The notes under the pieces: generated by a model
Told to the model about the DNA's origin: nothing
Seen by the model: the letters and a program-made list of their open reading frames with translations, nothing else
The model's database searches: none
Position numbers and translations under genes: made by a program
In this document: positions 35,527 through 43,953 of the stretch, in pieces
Position numbering within the stretch: position 1 is the first letter of the stretch
How the letters are laid out: each line of letters opens with the position of its first letter
NCBI GenBank assembly: GCA_017694755.1
Contig: JADIMO010000087.1
Span: forward strand, 1 to 64,000
DNA from: Candidatus Cryptobacteroides merdavium
GTDB taxonomy: Bacteria > Bacteroidota > Bacteroidia > Bacteroidales > UBA932
DNA: 64,000 nucleotides
Direction of reading: 5' to 3'

Positions 35527-35566
35527 AAATGGAGCATTCCCTTCTCAAGGAACGCTCCATTTAAAA
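35527..35566 (+). terminator. Terminator after the glycosyltransferase
   Basis: AAATGGAGC (35527-35535) pairs with GCTCCATTT (35554-35562), extended inward by TTCC/GGAA across one mismatch. Only a short TT follows, so it could equally serve as a processing signal. Confidence 0.6.
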
Positions 35567-35641
35567 CCTCAAATTCTTTGAGGACTGAGGGAGACTCTAA
35601 GTCAGAATTGCACACATTACCCAGAAATCATCTTCCCTCAG
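35567..35641 (+). promoter_or_regulatory. Folded leader region upstream of menA
   Basis: CCTCAAA-TTC-TTTGAGG (35567-35583) is a perfect 7-bp hairpin. Immediately after it CTGAGGGA (35585-35592) pairs with TCCCTCAG (35634-35641), enclosing a small GACT-CTA-AGTC hairpin and an A-rich loop. It may be a structured RNA element before menA or remains of a terminator array. No known class was recognised. Confidence 0.35.
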
Positions 35642-35711
35642 ATTGAGACGAATAAGATTCTTAACCGGACACAAAGATCGGAAACCATCCCGTTCCGCCT
35701 GTTGTCGTTCG

Positions 35712-35745
35712 TGTTGTTTTAGTTGTTGTTTTAGTTGTTGTAGCG
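35712..35745. repeat. TTGTTGTTTTAG microsatellite-like repeat
   Basis: About 2.7 copies of a 12-bp unit (TTGTTGTTTTAG) lie 25-57 nt before the menA ATG. Expansion or contraction could alter leader length, but this is only a possibility. Confidence 0.5.
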
Positions 35746-35768
35746 CGTACAAGGCCGTTTTTGAAGAA

Positions 35769-36677
35769 ATGAAGAAAGTAAAATATTATGTCGTTGCCAT
35801 GAGGCTGCGGACTCTGCCGCTTTCATTGGCCGGAGTCATTTTGGGGCTTATGCTGGCTGCCGCCGATTATCATGTCAGGTGGGGAGTGGTCATCTTCACG
35901 ATGCTCACCGCGGTCTCACTGCAGCTGCTGTCCAATGTCTCGAATGAACTTGGGGATGCTCTCAGAGGGACAGACAGGGCAGACCGTCAGGGGCCTGGAT
36001 ACACTGTCTTGACCGGACTTCTGGAGCCGAAGGATCTGAAACGGATGATATGGGCATACGCCATACTTTCTGTCTGCTTCGGCCTTGCAATGATAAAATG
36101 CTCTTTCGGTACCTTGCTTTCACTTGAATCCATCCTTCTCATGATACTCGGCGCCTGTGCCATATCCGGGGCGATGAAATACACCCTAGGAAGCAACCCT
36201 TACGGGTACAGGGGGCTCGGGGATGTGTTTGTCTTCATATTCTTCGGCATTGTGGCGGTCCTCGGGTCCTATTTCGTTGCTGCTCACGATATCCCGTCCC
36301 GGTATCTGCTCCTTCCGGCAGTTTCCATGGGGGCTTTCAGTGTGGCTGTCCTGAATGTGAACAATATAAGGGATATGAAGACAGATGCGGCCACAAGGGT
36401 AACCATACCTGTTAAAATAGGGGAGAAATGGGCCAAGGTCTACCAGACTGCCCTGATAGTTGTCGGATGGGCCTGTATGTTTGCATACGCATTTTCACGG
36501 ATGCACAGCCTGTGGCACTATCTGTTTGTGCTGACTCTGCCTCTGTTTGTCATGCACGTAGCCGGGGTGTGGAAAAGGCATGGAAAGGATCTTGATCCCA
36601 TGCTGCCGCTGCTGGTGATGTCCACTTTCCTCTTTGCCGTCCTCGGAGGATCGGGATTCGTGGTCTTTCTCTTTTGA
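35769..36677 (+). CDS. menA: 1,4-dihydroxy-2-naphthoate prenyltransferase
   Basis: UbiA-family membrane enzyme that attaches the isoprenoid tail in menaquinone synthesis, 302 residues from ATG 35769. The first Asp-rich motif is NVSNELGDALRGTDRADRQG (about 58-77) and the second NNIRDMKTDAATRVTIPVKIG (about 199-219). Eight or nine membrane helices are visible. The 42 residues that would be added by an upstream start are Cys/Ser-rich products of the TTG repeat and are not likely made. It is convergent with menG, the next menaquinone enzyme. Confidence 0.94.
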   Translation: MKKVKYYVVAMRLRTLPLSLAGVILGLMLAAADYHVRWGVVIFTMLTAVSLQLLSNVSNELGDALRGTDRADRQGPGYTVLTGLLEPKDLKRMIWAYAILSVCFGLAMIKCSFGTLLSLESILLMILGACAISGAMKYTLGSNPYGYRGLGDVFVFIFFGIVAVLGSYFVAAHDIPSRYLLLPAVSMGAFSVAVLNVNNIRDMKTDAATRVTIPVKIGEKWAKVYQTALIVVGWACMFAYAFSRMHSLWHYLFVLTLPLFVMHVAGVWKRHGKDLDPMLPLLVMSTFLFAVLGGSGFVVFLF

Positions 36678-36763
36678 TGCCCCGGTAGACTTTTCTATTT
36701 CCCGGGCCGGCGGAACGCACATCCGGTTGGTGTCATGGCCTTTCCATGCAACCGATGCTGCAC

Positions 36764-37468
36764 TCAAGGACGGATCCCGGTGTACATGCGGCAGATGCCG
36801 AAGGTGAATGCCTTGTGCCTGACTTCAGAATATCCGCATCCTGACATCATCTTCATGAAAGCCTCAGGTTTGGGAAAGTGCAGCACTGAGGCCGGGAGAT
36901 ATCTGTAGGCCCCCTTGTTTCCGGACACTTTGCCTCCTATGGCTGGCAGAATATGCAGGAAATACAGCTTGTAGAGAGCCAGGAGCAGCGGATTGGAAGG
37001 GACGGAAAGCTCCAGTATCACGAGTTTCCCTCCCGGCTTCAGGACACGCAGCATTTCACTGAGCCCTGTTTCAAGGTGTTCGAAATTCCTTACTCCGAAG
37101 GCCGCTGTCACGCGGTCGAATGTGCCGTCAGGGAAAGGCAGGGCCTCGCAGTCCCCTACCTGCATGGAAATCATGCCGGAGAGTCCCTCCTTGGCAACTT
37201 TTTCCCGGCCTATCTTCAGCATGCCTTCAGAAAGGTCGATGCCTGTGATGTGGCTTCCGTCGGCAGCCTTGCGGGCCGTCCCTATGGCAAAGTCCCCGGT
37301 TCCGCTGGCCACATCCAGTATTTTGATGGGAGTGTCCTTTTCCACGATTTCGCGGATGGCCTTGCGCCGCCAGCTCTTGTCTATGTCGAGGGAAAGGATA
37401 TGGTTCAGCTTGTCATAATCGGGGGCAATGTCGTCAAAGAGGGTTCTTATCTTTTCTTTTTTCGGCAT
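36764..37468 (-). CDS. menG: Demethylmenaquinone methyltransferase
   Basis: UbiE/MenG C-methyltransferase for the last step of menaquinone synthesis, 234 residues from ATG 37468. FDDIAPDYDKLNHILSLDIDKSWRRKAI, SAM motif ILDVASGTGDFAIG, ITGIDLSEGMLKIG, and the UbiE signature FDRVTAAFGVRNFEHLETGLSEM are visible. A longer frame to 37531 would overlap yidD and lacks conservation. It is the last gene of the minus-strand run that begins with the SUI1 gene. Confidence 0.95.
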   Translation of the reverse strand: MPKKEKIRTLFDDIAPDYDKLNHILSLDIDKSWRRKAIREIVEKDTPIKILDVASGTGDFAIGTARKAADGSHITGIDLSEGMLKIGREKVAKEGLSGMISMQVGDCEALPFPDGTFDRVTAAFGVRNFEHLETGLSEMLRVLKPGGKLVILELSVPSNPLLLALYKLYFLHILPAIGGKVSGNKGAYRYLPASVLHFPKPEAFMKMMSGCGYSEVRHKAFTFGICRMYTGIRP

Positions 37469-37488
37469 GTTCAGATGCTGATTTAAAA

Positions 37489-37782
37489 TTATTTCTTGTC
37501 CTGTTTTAGCGGTGTTCCGAAGATTGTGCATCTGTCCGGGACTGGATCATATCCGCTGCCGCCCCAAGGATGACATCTGCCGAGCCTTCTGACGGTAAGG
37601 AACAGGCCTTTGACTGGACCGTGCCTGCGGAAGGATTCAAGGGCATATTCGGAGCATGTCGGGGAGAATCTGCATGATGGCGGTTTCAGCGGGGATATGC
37701 ATACCCGATAGAACCGGATCAGAATGACGAACGGGAAGATGGGGACTTCCTTCAATATTTTCCTTATCCTGCCGGTGTCCAT
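37489..37782 (-). CDS. yidD: Membrane protein insertion efficiency factor YidD
   Basis: Small amphipathic protein, 97 residues from ATG 37782. It contains the DUF37 signature: SPLKPPSCRFSPTCSEYALE, RHGPVKGLFLTVRRLGRCHPW, GGSGYDPVP. YidD is thought to help YidC insert inner-membrane proteins. It starts 1 nt after rnpA ends, reproducing the widely conserved rnpA-yidD order. The gene then abuts menG rather than yidC. Confidence 0.93.
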   Translation of the reverse strand: MDTGRIRKILKEVPIFPFVILIRFYRVCISPLKPPSCRFSPTCSEYALESFRRHGPVKGLFLTVRRLGRCHPWGGSGYDPVPDRCTIFGTPLKQDKK

Positions 37783-37783
37783 G

Positions 37784-38167
37784 TCAGGCTTGCGCTTTTT
37801 CAGAACTGTTGATGCGCTCGATGATCTGGCCCATCGAGGAATATATCTCACTGAAAGGCAGTATTTCCTTCGTGTTATATACAAACATCAGGTCCGCATG
37901 GTCCGCAGCCGTAAGCTTTTCTTTCTGCAGACGGTAACTTTCCCGGAGTCTCCTTTTCAGGAGGTTGCGCTTGACTGCTCTCTTGAAGAGCTTCTTGGGT
38001 ACGGAGACCAATATCCTGTCACAGTCCGCGTCATTCTTCGGCAGACAGCAGTATCTTATGCATCCCGCTGTCCCGAACTTGCCTTTGGCAAGAAGCCGTG
38101 AAATGTCTTTCTTGCCGCATAGCCGTTCTTTTTTGGTGAATGTCTTGCGGAGCCGGCTGTTCATCAC
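37784..38167 (-). CDS. rnpA: Ribonuclease P protein component
   Basis: Protein subunit of RNase P, which assists the RNA subunit in trimming tRNA 5' ends. 127 residues. FTKKERLCGKKDISRLLAKGK and the RNR box KRAVKRNLLKRRLRESYR (about 61-78) are clear. It overlaps hemD by 4 nt (ATGA), so it is translationally coupled. Its location away from rpmH and next to hemD is notable but occurs in Bacteroidota. Confidence 0.95.
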   Translation of the reverse strand: MMNSRLRKTFTKKERLCGKKDISRLLAKGKFGTAGCIRYCCLPKNDADCDRILVSVPKKLFKRAVKRNLLKRRLRESYRLQKEKLTAADHADLMFVYNTKEILPFSEIYSSMGQIIERINSSEKAQA

Positions 38168-38904
38168 ATGTTCTTTTCCAGATATATTTCTATCGCCCTG
38201 GAAACGGACGGAGCCTCAGCCGTAGGGGCTGAAATGGCTATGTCAAGCCCAGCCTCCTGCATGGCCTTGATGACAGACTTTCCATAGGATACAAAGCGTA
38301 TCCCGTCAGCCTTGAAATCAGGGAAGTTTTCGAACAGGGACTTTACATCGGCAGGGTTGTAGAGGACAATCATGTCATACGAACGGATGTCCGTGGCGGT
38401 GAGGTCCTGGGACACGGACTTGACGAAGATGGCGCTTTCGTATTCAAATCCGTTTTCCTGGAATATGCGCGTGATGTCATTGTTTGCCGAGTCAGAAGTG
38501 GCTATCAGGAACTTTTCACCCTTGTGCTTGCTTCCGATCTGGGCAAGTATGGATGCCGGAGTCCCGTCGCCGAAGAAGATTTTCCTTTTCCTGTAGACAA
38601 TATGCTTCTGGAGGTACATCGCCACGGCTTCGGAGCTGCAGAAGTATTTCATTGTCTCCGGAATCTTTATCCTCAGCTCTTCACAGATATGGAAAAATGC
38701 GTCAATGGTGGAGCGGGCGGAAAAGACTATCGCCGAATGGTCCAGAATGTTTATCCGCTGTGCCCTGAACTCGCGGGATGACAACGGCTCTATCTTGAAA
38801 AAGGGTATGAAATCAAAGTGTACTCCGTATTTTTCCGTGATTGATGAATACGGTGAAACCGCCTTGGGTGGCTGTTGGGAAATGAGAATGTTCTTGATGC
38901 TCAT
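38164..38904 (-). CDS. hemD: Uroporphyrinogen-III synthase
   Basis: HemD-family enzyme closing the tetrapyrrole ring, 246 residues. The fold is poorly conserved in sequence. Recognisable parts are NILISQQPPKAVSPYSSITEKYGVHFDFIPFF at the N terminus, AIVFSARSTIDAFFH, the domain linker region YFCSSEAVAMYLQ, and the C-terminal FVSYGKSVIKAMQEAGLDIAI. Bacteroidales HemD proteins usually lie next to DUF4271 and rnpA, as here. No other heme genes are in the window. Confidence 0.85.
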   Translation of the reverse strand: MSIKNILISQQPPKAVSPYSSITEKYGVHFDFIPFFKIEPLSSREFRAQRINILDHSAIVFSARSTIDAFFHICEELRIKIPETMKYFCSSEAVAMYLQKHIVYRKRKIFFGDGTPASILAQIGSKHKGEKFLIATSDSANNDITRIFQENGFEYESAIFVKSVSQDLTATDIRSYDMIVLYNPADVKSLFENFPDFKADGIRFVSYGKSVIKAMQEAGLDIAISAPTAEAPSVSRAIEIYLEKNM

Positions 38905-38938
38905 CGTTTTATAAACAGTATGGCCGAGGCCAGATAAT

Positions 38939-39766
38939 TTAAGGCAATATTGCCGGGACCGTCAGGACGGCCATTGGCAAAATTTCAAGGGTGCAAAGAT
39001 ACAAAATTGCTGAAAATAGAGAGCACGAGTTTTTAAAAATCTGCATTTTCCTGAACAGGAACACCAGCCACACGGCCGCGCATTCGTAGATCATGGTCAT
39101 TTTGACGGTCTGGCCGGTGCAGCCGGCAAATGACATTGCCCCTGCACTCGCCAGGACAAGGAGCGCAGCCGTTATAAAATAAGTATAGAGGGCATCGTTC
39201 GCCGCTTTCCATGTCTTGCCGTTCATTCCGGATGGCCTCATTGTCTTTATCAGGAGAGTCCTCACAAGCAGGAAGACAACCAGTGCGGCAGCCGTGACGG
39301 GAATCGATGTCAGCAGCTCATGTCCGCCGATGAATGACGGGGACCAGATATTGTAGCGTGCCGCCGTGACGCAGAAGGCGGGGAAGAGGATGAGGGCGAA
39401 CCTGTCCCTTTCCCGGCACATCTTCACGCTGTCTTCGATGTTAAGGTTTTCTTTCCAGCGGAAAAGGCTGCCTAAGACCATCGGCATCACATTCAGTATC
39501 CCTTTCATGTAAATGATGAACACCATTGCCATCAATGCCAGTATGGTATCTGCGGCCAAGTCTCCGTATGTGCCTGCGCCATGTTCGTGCCGGCTTTCTT
39601 TCTGCCGGTATGGCTCAGTGACTATGCTTCCGGTGAGGAATGCACTGTCGGCAGGGAGGACTTTGGCGGTGCCGGGCATTGCACTGCTGACACAGGTGTC
39701 TGTTGCGATGCTGTCGCTGACAACCGCTGCCGTGCTGTCGAAGACATATGTGCTGCCGTTAACCAT
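38939..39766 (-). CDS. DUF4271 membrane protein
   Basis: A 275-residue polytopic membrane protein of unknown function. The N-terminal 60 residues are Ser/Thr/Asp-rich and polar. About seven hydrophobic segments follow (TILALMAMVFIIYMKGIL, FALILFPAFCVTAARY, VTAAALVVFLLVRTLLI, and others). DUF4271 genes sit next to hemD in many Bacteroidota. The TGATG overlap with the SUI1 gene upstream implies coupled translation. No catalytic motif was seen. Confidence 0.8.
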   Translation of the reverse strand: MVNGSTYVFDSTAAVVSDSIATDTCVSSAMPGTAKVLPADSAFLTGSIVTEPYRQKESRHEHGAGTYGDLAADTILALMAMVFIIYMKGILNVMPMVLGSLFRWKENLNIEDSVKMCRERDRFALILFPAFCVTAARYNIWSPSFIGGHELLTSIPVTAAALVVFLLVRTLLIKTMRPSGMNGKTWKAANDALYTYFITAALLVLASAGAMSFAGCTGQTVKMTMIYECAAVWLVFLFRKMQIFKNSCSLFSAILYLCTLEILPMAVLTVPAILP

Positions 39767-40119
39767 CAGTTCCCCCGCTTTGCCTTGTAGCCCATCTCAT
39801 TAAGAAGTGCGGTGACCTTGTCGCGGAAATCTCCCTGGACGGTGATTTCCCCGTTTTTGGCCGAGCCTCCGACCCCGCATCTGACCTTAAGCTTCCTGCC
39901 GAGCTCCGCGAGGTCTTCTTCCCTGCCGATGAAGCCGCTCACAAGCGTCACCTGCTTTCCTCCGCGGTTCCTCCTGTCGATAGTGACGGTCAGCCTTTGG
40001 GCGGAAGGTTCCGGGGTGACGGCTTCCTCTTCCGTTTCTTCCTCATATTTATATCCCGGATCGGTCGAATAGACCACTCCAAGCCTCTTTTTCCAGTCGT
40101 TGTCTGCCATAGCGAGCAT
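39766..40119 (-). CDS. SUI1/YciH-family translation factor
   Basis: A 117-residue SUI1-domain protein, homologous to eukaryotic eIF1 and bacterial YciH. SUI1 core: VTIDRRNRGGKQVTLVSGF, LAELGRKLKVRCGVGGSAKNGEITVQGDF (about 65-100). An acidic N-terminal tail (YEEETEEEAVTPEP) precedes it. YciH is proposed to act in initiation fidelity or stress translation. The start can be 40119 or 40110 (MADNDWKK). A minus-strand TATATTTG at 40130-40137 would give a very short or leaderless mRNA. Confidence 0.9.
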   Translation of the reverse strand: MLAMADNDWKKRLGVVYSTDPGYKYEEETEEEAVTPEPSAQRLTVTIDRRNRGGKQVTLVSGFIGREEDLAELGRKLKVRCGVGGSAKNGEITVQGDFRDKVTALLNEMGYKAKRGN

Positions 40120-40129
40120 TAATTTTCTG

Positions 40130-40137
40130 CAAATATA
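40130..40137 (-). promoter_or_regulatory. -7 element for the SUI1-DUF4271-hemD-rnpA-yidD-menG run
   Basis: The minus strand reads TATATTTG, 10-20 nt before the SUI1 start. It is divergent and only about 45 bp from copy C of the CTCTCGG cassette. Confidence 0.5.
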
Positions 40138-40156
40138 ATCATTCCAGGCAACCTTG

Positions 40157-40188
40157 TTTGCAATGCTCTCGGTTTCTTTCTATCTTTG
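40157..40188 (+). promoter_or_regulatory. CTCTCGG-spacer promoter cassette, copy C
   Basis: Plus strand: -33 TTTG (40157-40160), 20-bp spacer with GCTCTCGG at 40165-40172, -7 TATCTTTG (40181-40188). It drives the DUF2723 gene. The left arm of the dyad is weaker than in copies A and B (GGCAACCTTGTTTGC). Confidence 0.75.
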
Positions 40189-40206
40189 CCCGGATGTAGT
40201 TGAACA

Positions 40207-43200
40207 ATGATTATGGAGAAGAGAAAATTCGATCTTTGGAGCAGGGTATCCGCTGCATTTGTCTTTGTGGTGTCTGCGGTAACCTATCTGATGACAATAG
40301 AACCTACGGCATCTTTCTGGGACTGCGGGGAATTCATAGCATCATCGTACAAGCTTGAGGTGGGGCATCCGCCGGGAAATCCTGTATTCCAGCTTATTGC
40401 GAGATTCTTTACCATGTTCGCCGACAATATGCATGCGGCGGTGGCCGTGAATGCGATGAGTGCCCTGTGTTCTGCGCTAACGGTATTTTTCCTTTATCTG
40501 ACGATAGTGTTTCTGGCCAAAAGGCTTGTGAAACCGTCTGAGGACGGGAAATACACGGTGCCGCAGGCGATTGCCATATATGGCGCGGGCATAGTAGGTT
40601 CCCTTGTATACTGCTTCTCCGATACATTCTGGTTCTCTGCGGTCGAGGGCGAGGTATATGCCATGTCGTCCCTTTTCACCGCAATGGTGTTCTGGGCCAT
40701 GACCAAATGGTATGAACAGGCGGACCAGCCATATGCAAACCGCTGGATAGTGCTGATAGCCTTTCTTATAGGCCTTTCCATAGGCATTCACCTCCTCAAC
40801 CTGCTCGCGATTCCTGCCCTGGTCTTCCTCTTCTATTATAAGAAAAGGGAGAACGGCCATTATTCTTTCTGGGAATATGTGAAGATTTTTCTCGTCTCCT
40901 GCGTGATACTGGCGCTTATCCTTTTCGTGATAATCCCATATCTCCCGAAGACGGCGGCATATTTCGACCTTCTGTTCGTGAATACCTTCGGACTGCCGTT
41001 CAACAGCGGAGCCATCTTCTTCATGCTGCTGCTTTTCGCCCTCTGCTTCTGGGGCATCTTCGTTACGATGAAGAAAAAGAAGGTGTTCTGGAATACCGTT
41101 CTCCTATGCTTCACGACGATAGTCATAGGCTTCTCCATATTTTCAGTGGTTGTGATAAGGTCTTCTGCCAAGACTCCTACCAATGAGTATCAGCCGGACA
41201 ATCCTTTCACTCTCGTACGTTATCTTGCGAGGGAGCAGTACGGCACCACGCCTCTGATCTACGGACAGTATTTCGATGCCCCGTATGACTGGAAGGACGG
41301 GAAATACTGGGCTCCGCTTGGTGACAGGTATGTCCATGCGGAATCCACCGGAAAGCCTGTTTACCGCAGTGAGGGCAAGATGCTTTTCCCTCGTATGTGG
41401 AACGGCACGGACAGCAAGTATGTGGACTTCTACAATGCATATATAAAGAAAGGAAAGCCTGTGCCCGGTGCGGAGCACAACAAGCCTACTTTCGGCGACA
41501 ATATGCGCTTTTTCTTTGACTACCAGCTCAACTGGATGTACTGGAGGTATTTCATGTGGAATTTTGCCGGCAGGCAGAATGAAATACACAGTCCGACTCC
41601 GGGAGATATTTTCATCGGCAACTGGGAGAGCGGCATAGGCTTCATCGACAAGGCCCGTCTCGGAGACCAGAGCGATGCCCCTGCCTACCTGAAGGACAAC
41701 AAGGGCAAGAATCATTATTACATGCTGCCGCTGCTCCTTGGAATAATAGGCATCTTCTTCCAGTTTGCAAGGGACAAGAGAGGGTCGTGGGTGACTTTCC
41801 TGCTCTTCTTCATGACCGGCATAGCCGTGGTGATCTACCTGAACCAGCCTCCTTACCAGGTGAGGGAAAGGGACTATGCCTATGCAGGATCGTTCTACGC
41901 CTTTTCGATATGGATAGGGCTGGCGGTACTGGCGATATATTCATGGATAGAGAATGCTCTGTCCGGCAAAGGGGAAGCCGCATCCGCTTCTGGCAAATAT
42001 GTGGCCGCCGCCTCTGCGGTTTCGCTTCTCTGTCTGGGAGTGCCGGTGCTCATGGCACAGCAGAACTGGGATGATCATGACAGGAGCAACAGGTACACGG
42101 CTGTCGAGATGGCGAAGAACTATCTCAATTCGGTCGGCCCGAACGGCATCCTTGTGACACACGGGGACAACGATACCTTCCCTCTCTGGTATGCCCAGGA
42201 AGTGGAGGGAGTGCGTACCGATGTCCGCATCTGCAACACGTCCCTTCTCGGTACGGACTGGCATATAGACCAGATGAAGTATGCCTGCAACGAGTCTGCG
42301 CCTCTCGACCTGCAGATAGGACCGGAGCAGTATCTGTACGGCACCAATGATTATGTGATCATCCATGACACCAGGGACCAGGCGCTTCCGATAGCCGATG
42401 TGATGAAGCTTTTCCGTCATCCTGACGTGAAACTCATGATGTCCGACGGCAGCAAGGTGGACTATCTCATATCCAGGAAGCTGATAGTGCCGGTAAACAA
42501 GGAGAATGTGCTGAAGTATGGCATACTTGACGGGAAATATGCCGACCAGATCCCTGACGAGATTGTGCTCACCATTCCGAAGGACAAGCAGTTCCTCTCG
42601 AAGCCGGAGCTCTTCATGCTCGACCTCCTCTCCAATTATCAGTGGGACAGGCCGATCAACCTTCTTCAGATGGGCGGGGAAATCAACATCGGAATCAAGG
42701 AGTATCTTATGTATGACGGATTCTCGTTCAGGTTCGTGCCGATAAAGAACAAGATGAGCCTTTCAAATATCGGCTTCTCGGATCCTGATGACCTTTACGC
42801 CAAGATGACCGGTGTCTTCACCTGGGATGCTCTCAAGCGTACGGATTATTTTGTAGACTACCAGAATGTGACTACATTCTGCGGGGTGATGTCGCAGCGC
42901 AGGCTGTTCTATAATGTGGCTGAAGAGCTTTATGAGGCAGGTGAGAATGCAAAGGCCGAAGAAATCCTGGACAAATGTCAGGAGTGCGTTCCGGAGAGCA
43001 GCTATCCTCTCGACCTTTCCTATCTGAGGACGGGAAATGAACTTGCTGTGGTGCAGATGATAGACCTTTATTACAGGCTTGGAGCTACAGAAAAGGCTAC
43101 TGAACTTGCCGGTAAGCTTGCTGACGGACTCTTCTCTTCGATAAGGTTCTATCTGGAATTCTATGACTATGCCAAACCGAATTTCGAGGAGAGTGCCCAG

Positions 43201-43305
43201 TATATCTACTATATTGCCGACATCATGAGGACCGGAGGCGAGACCGAGGCTGCTGACGCCCTGGAGGCGAGACTTGATTCGCTGCTGGAAGAGTTTGTCT
43301 CTTAG
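40207..43305 (+). CDS. DUF2723 membrane protein, probable protein O-mannosyltransferase
   Basis: A 1032-residue polytopic protein. DUF2723 is at the N terminus (ASFWDCGEFIASSYKLEVGHPPGNPVFQLIARFF, about 36-70), the signature of Bacteroidota enzymes resembling GT-C mannosyltransferases. About 12 membrane helices lie in residues 15-620. The C-terminal part is soluble and contains TPR-like segments (YNVAEELYEAGENAKAEEILDKC). In Bacteroides O-glycosylation adds sugars to secreted proteins at D(S/T)(A/I/L/V/M/T), and DUF2723 proteins are candidate players. That assignment is inference. Start may be ATG 40213 instead. Confidence 0.88.
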   Translation: MIMEKRKFDLWSRVSAAFVFVVSAVTYLMTIEPTASFWDCGEFIASSYKLEVGHPPGNPVFQLIARFFTMFADNMHAAVAVNAMSALCSALTVFFLYLTIVFLAKRLVKPSEDGKYTVPQAIAIYGAGIVGSLVYCFSDTFWFSAVEGEVYAMSSLFTAMVFWAMTKWYEQADQPYANRWIVLIAFLIGLSIGIHLLNLLAIPALVFLFYYKKRENGHYSFWEYVKIFLVSCVILALILFVIIPYLPKTAAYFDLLFVNTFGLPFNSGAIFFMLLLFALCFWGIFVTMKKKKVFWNTVLLCFTTIVIGFSIFSVVVIRSSAKTPTNEYQPDNPFTLVRYLAREQYGTTPLIYGQYFDAPYDWKDGKYWAPLGDRYVHAESTGKPVYRSEGKMLFPRMWNGTDSKYVDFYNAYIKKGKPVPGAEHNKPTFGDNMRFFFDYQLNWMYWRYFMWNFAGRQNEIHSPTPGDIFIGNWESGIGFIDKARLGDQSDAPAYLKDNKGKNHYYMLPLLLGIIGIFFQFARDKRGSWVTFLLFFMTGIAVVIYLNQPPYQVRERDYAYAGSFYAFSIWIGLAVLAIYSWIENALSGKGEAASASGKYVAAASAVSLLCLGVPVLMAQQNWDDHDRSNRYTAVEMAKNYLNSVGPNGILVTHGDNDTFPLWYAQEVEGVRTDVRICNTSLLGTDWHIDQMKYACNESAPLDLQIGPEQYLYGTNDYVIIHDTRDQALPIADVMKLFRHPDVKLMMSDGSKVDYLISRKLIVPVNKENVLKYGILDGKYADQIPDEIVLTIPKDKQFLSKPELFMLDLLSNYQWDRPINLLQMGGEINIGIKEYLMYDGFSFRFVPIKNKMSLSNIGFSDPDDLYAKMTGVFTWDALKRTDYFVDYQNVTTFCGVMSQRRLFYNVAEELYEAGENAKAEEILDKCQECVPESSYPLDLSYLRTGNELAVVQMIDLYYRLGATEKATELAGKLADGLFSSIRFYLEFYDYAKPNFEESAQYIYYIADIMRTGGETEAADALEARLDSLLEEFVS

Positions 43306-43341
43306 GCTGTTTCATTTCCGGAATAAGGTACAGTTTGTGTC

Positions 43342-43752
43342 ATGGAAGAATTTTCTCTTGCAACACCGACACTGCTTTTTTCGGCAGTGTCGCTCATAAT
43401 GCTGGCATACACCAACAGATTCCTGTCATATGCGCAGCTTGTACGCAATCTGAAAGACCAGTATCTGCAGAACCGCTCCGAAGTGACAGCCGCCCAGATA
43501 ACGAATCTGAGGAAAAGGCTGTATCTGACCAGGAGTATGCAGATTCTCGGTATCTCCAGCCTGTTTTTCTGTGTGATTTCAATGTTCCTTGTTTACATCA
43601 ACCTGAGGATGCTTTCAGTCTATGTGTTCGGCTTCGCTCTGTTGCTTCTGATAGCTTCGCTCGGCGTTTCGATCAGGGAGATAGTGATTTCCGTCAAGGC
43701 TCTGGAACTGCATCTGAAGGACATTTCAGGCGGAAGGAAAAATGATGGATGA
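43342..43752 (+). CDS. DUF2721 membrane protein
   Basis: A 136-residue protein with two or three membrane helices (LLFSAVSLIMLAYTNRFL, QILGISSLFFCVISMFLVYINL, VFGFALLLLIASLGVSI) and a cytoplasmic helix in between. It fits the DUF2721 family, whose function is unknown. It follows the DUF2723 gene by 36 nt on the same strand and is probably co-transcribed. Confidence 0.8.
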   Translation: MEEFSLATPTLLFSAVSLIMLAYTNRFLSYAQLVRNLKDQYLQNRSEVTAAQITNLRKRLYLTRSMQILGISSLFFCVISMFLVYINLRMLSVYVFGFALLLLIASLGVSIREIVISVKALELHLKDISGGRKNDG

Positions 43753-43772
43753 TACAGGCATGTATCAAAAAA

Positions 43773-43803
43773 TTTGATTTTTTGAAATTAATGCATATCT
43801 TCG
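43773..43803 (+). promoter_or_regulatory. Promoter of the metK riboswitch transcript
   Basis: TTTG (43773-43776), a 19-bp spacer and TATCTTCG (43796-43803, one mismatch to TAnnTTTG). Transcription would start at about 43810, just before the riboswitch. Confidence 0.55.
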
Positions 43804-43814
43804 CGGTTTGAAAA

Positions 43815-43870
43815 CAGAATGTGGAGAGATTTGGCTGCTTGCAACCACACAAAAAAATGCTAAAATGTTG
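43815..43870 (+). promoter_or_regulatory. SAM-II riboswitch
   Basis: The conserved SAM-II core is visible: GTGG (43821-43824) pairs with CCAC (43845-43848). The loop carries GATTTGG...CTTGCAA, and GCTAAAA follows at 43859. TTTGGC (43830-43835) can pair with GCTAAA (43859-43864) to make the pseudoknot. SAM-II switches are known from Proteobacteria and Bacteroidetes and are usually off when SAM is bound. It precedes metK by 170 nt, with a terminator between them. Confidence 0.88.
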
Positions 43871-43928
43871 ACTTTATGGTCAATCCTGTTTCGACCGTTA
43901 TTCAATATTTATGTTTTTGTGTATATGG

Positions 43929-43953
43929 GCTCCAGTTTCTTGGAGCTTTTTTC
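43929..43953 (+). terminator. Attenuator terminator of the metK leader
   Basis: GCTCCA (43929-43934), loop GTTTCT, TGGAGC (43941-43946), then TTTTTTC. It stands between the SAM-II aptamer and metK and is the likely expression platform. A further hairpin TTGAC...GTCAA at about 43867-43881 may be the alternative fold. Confidence 0.8.
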
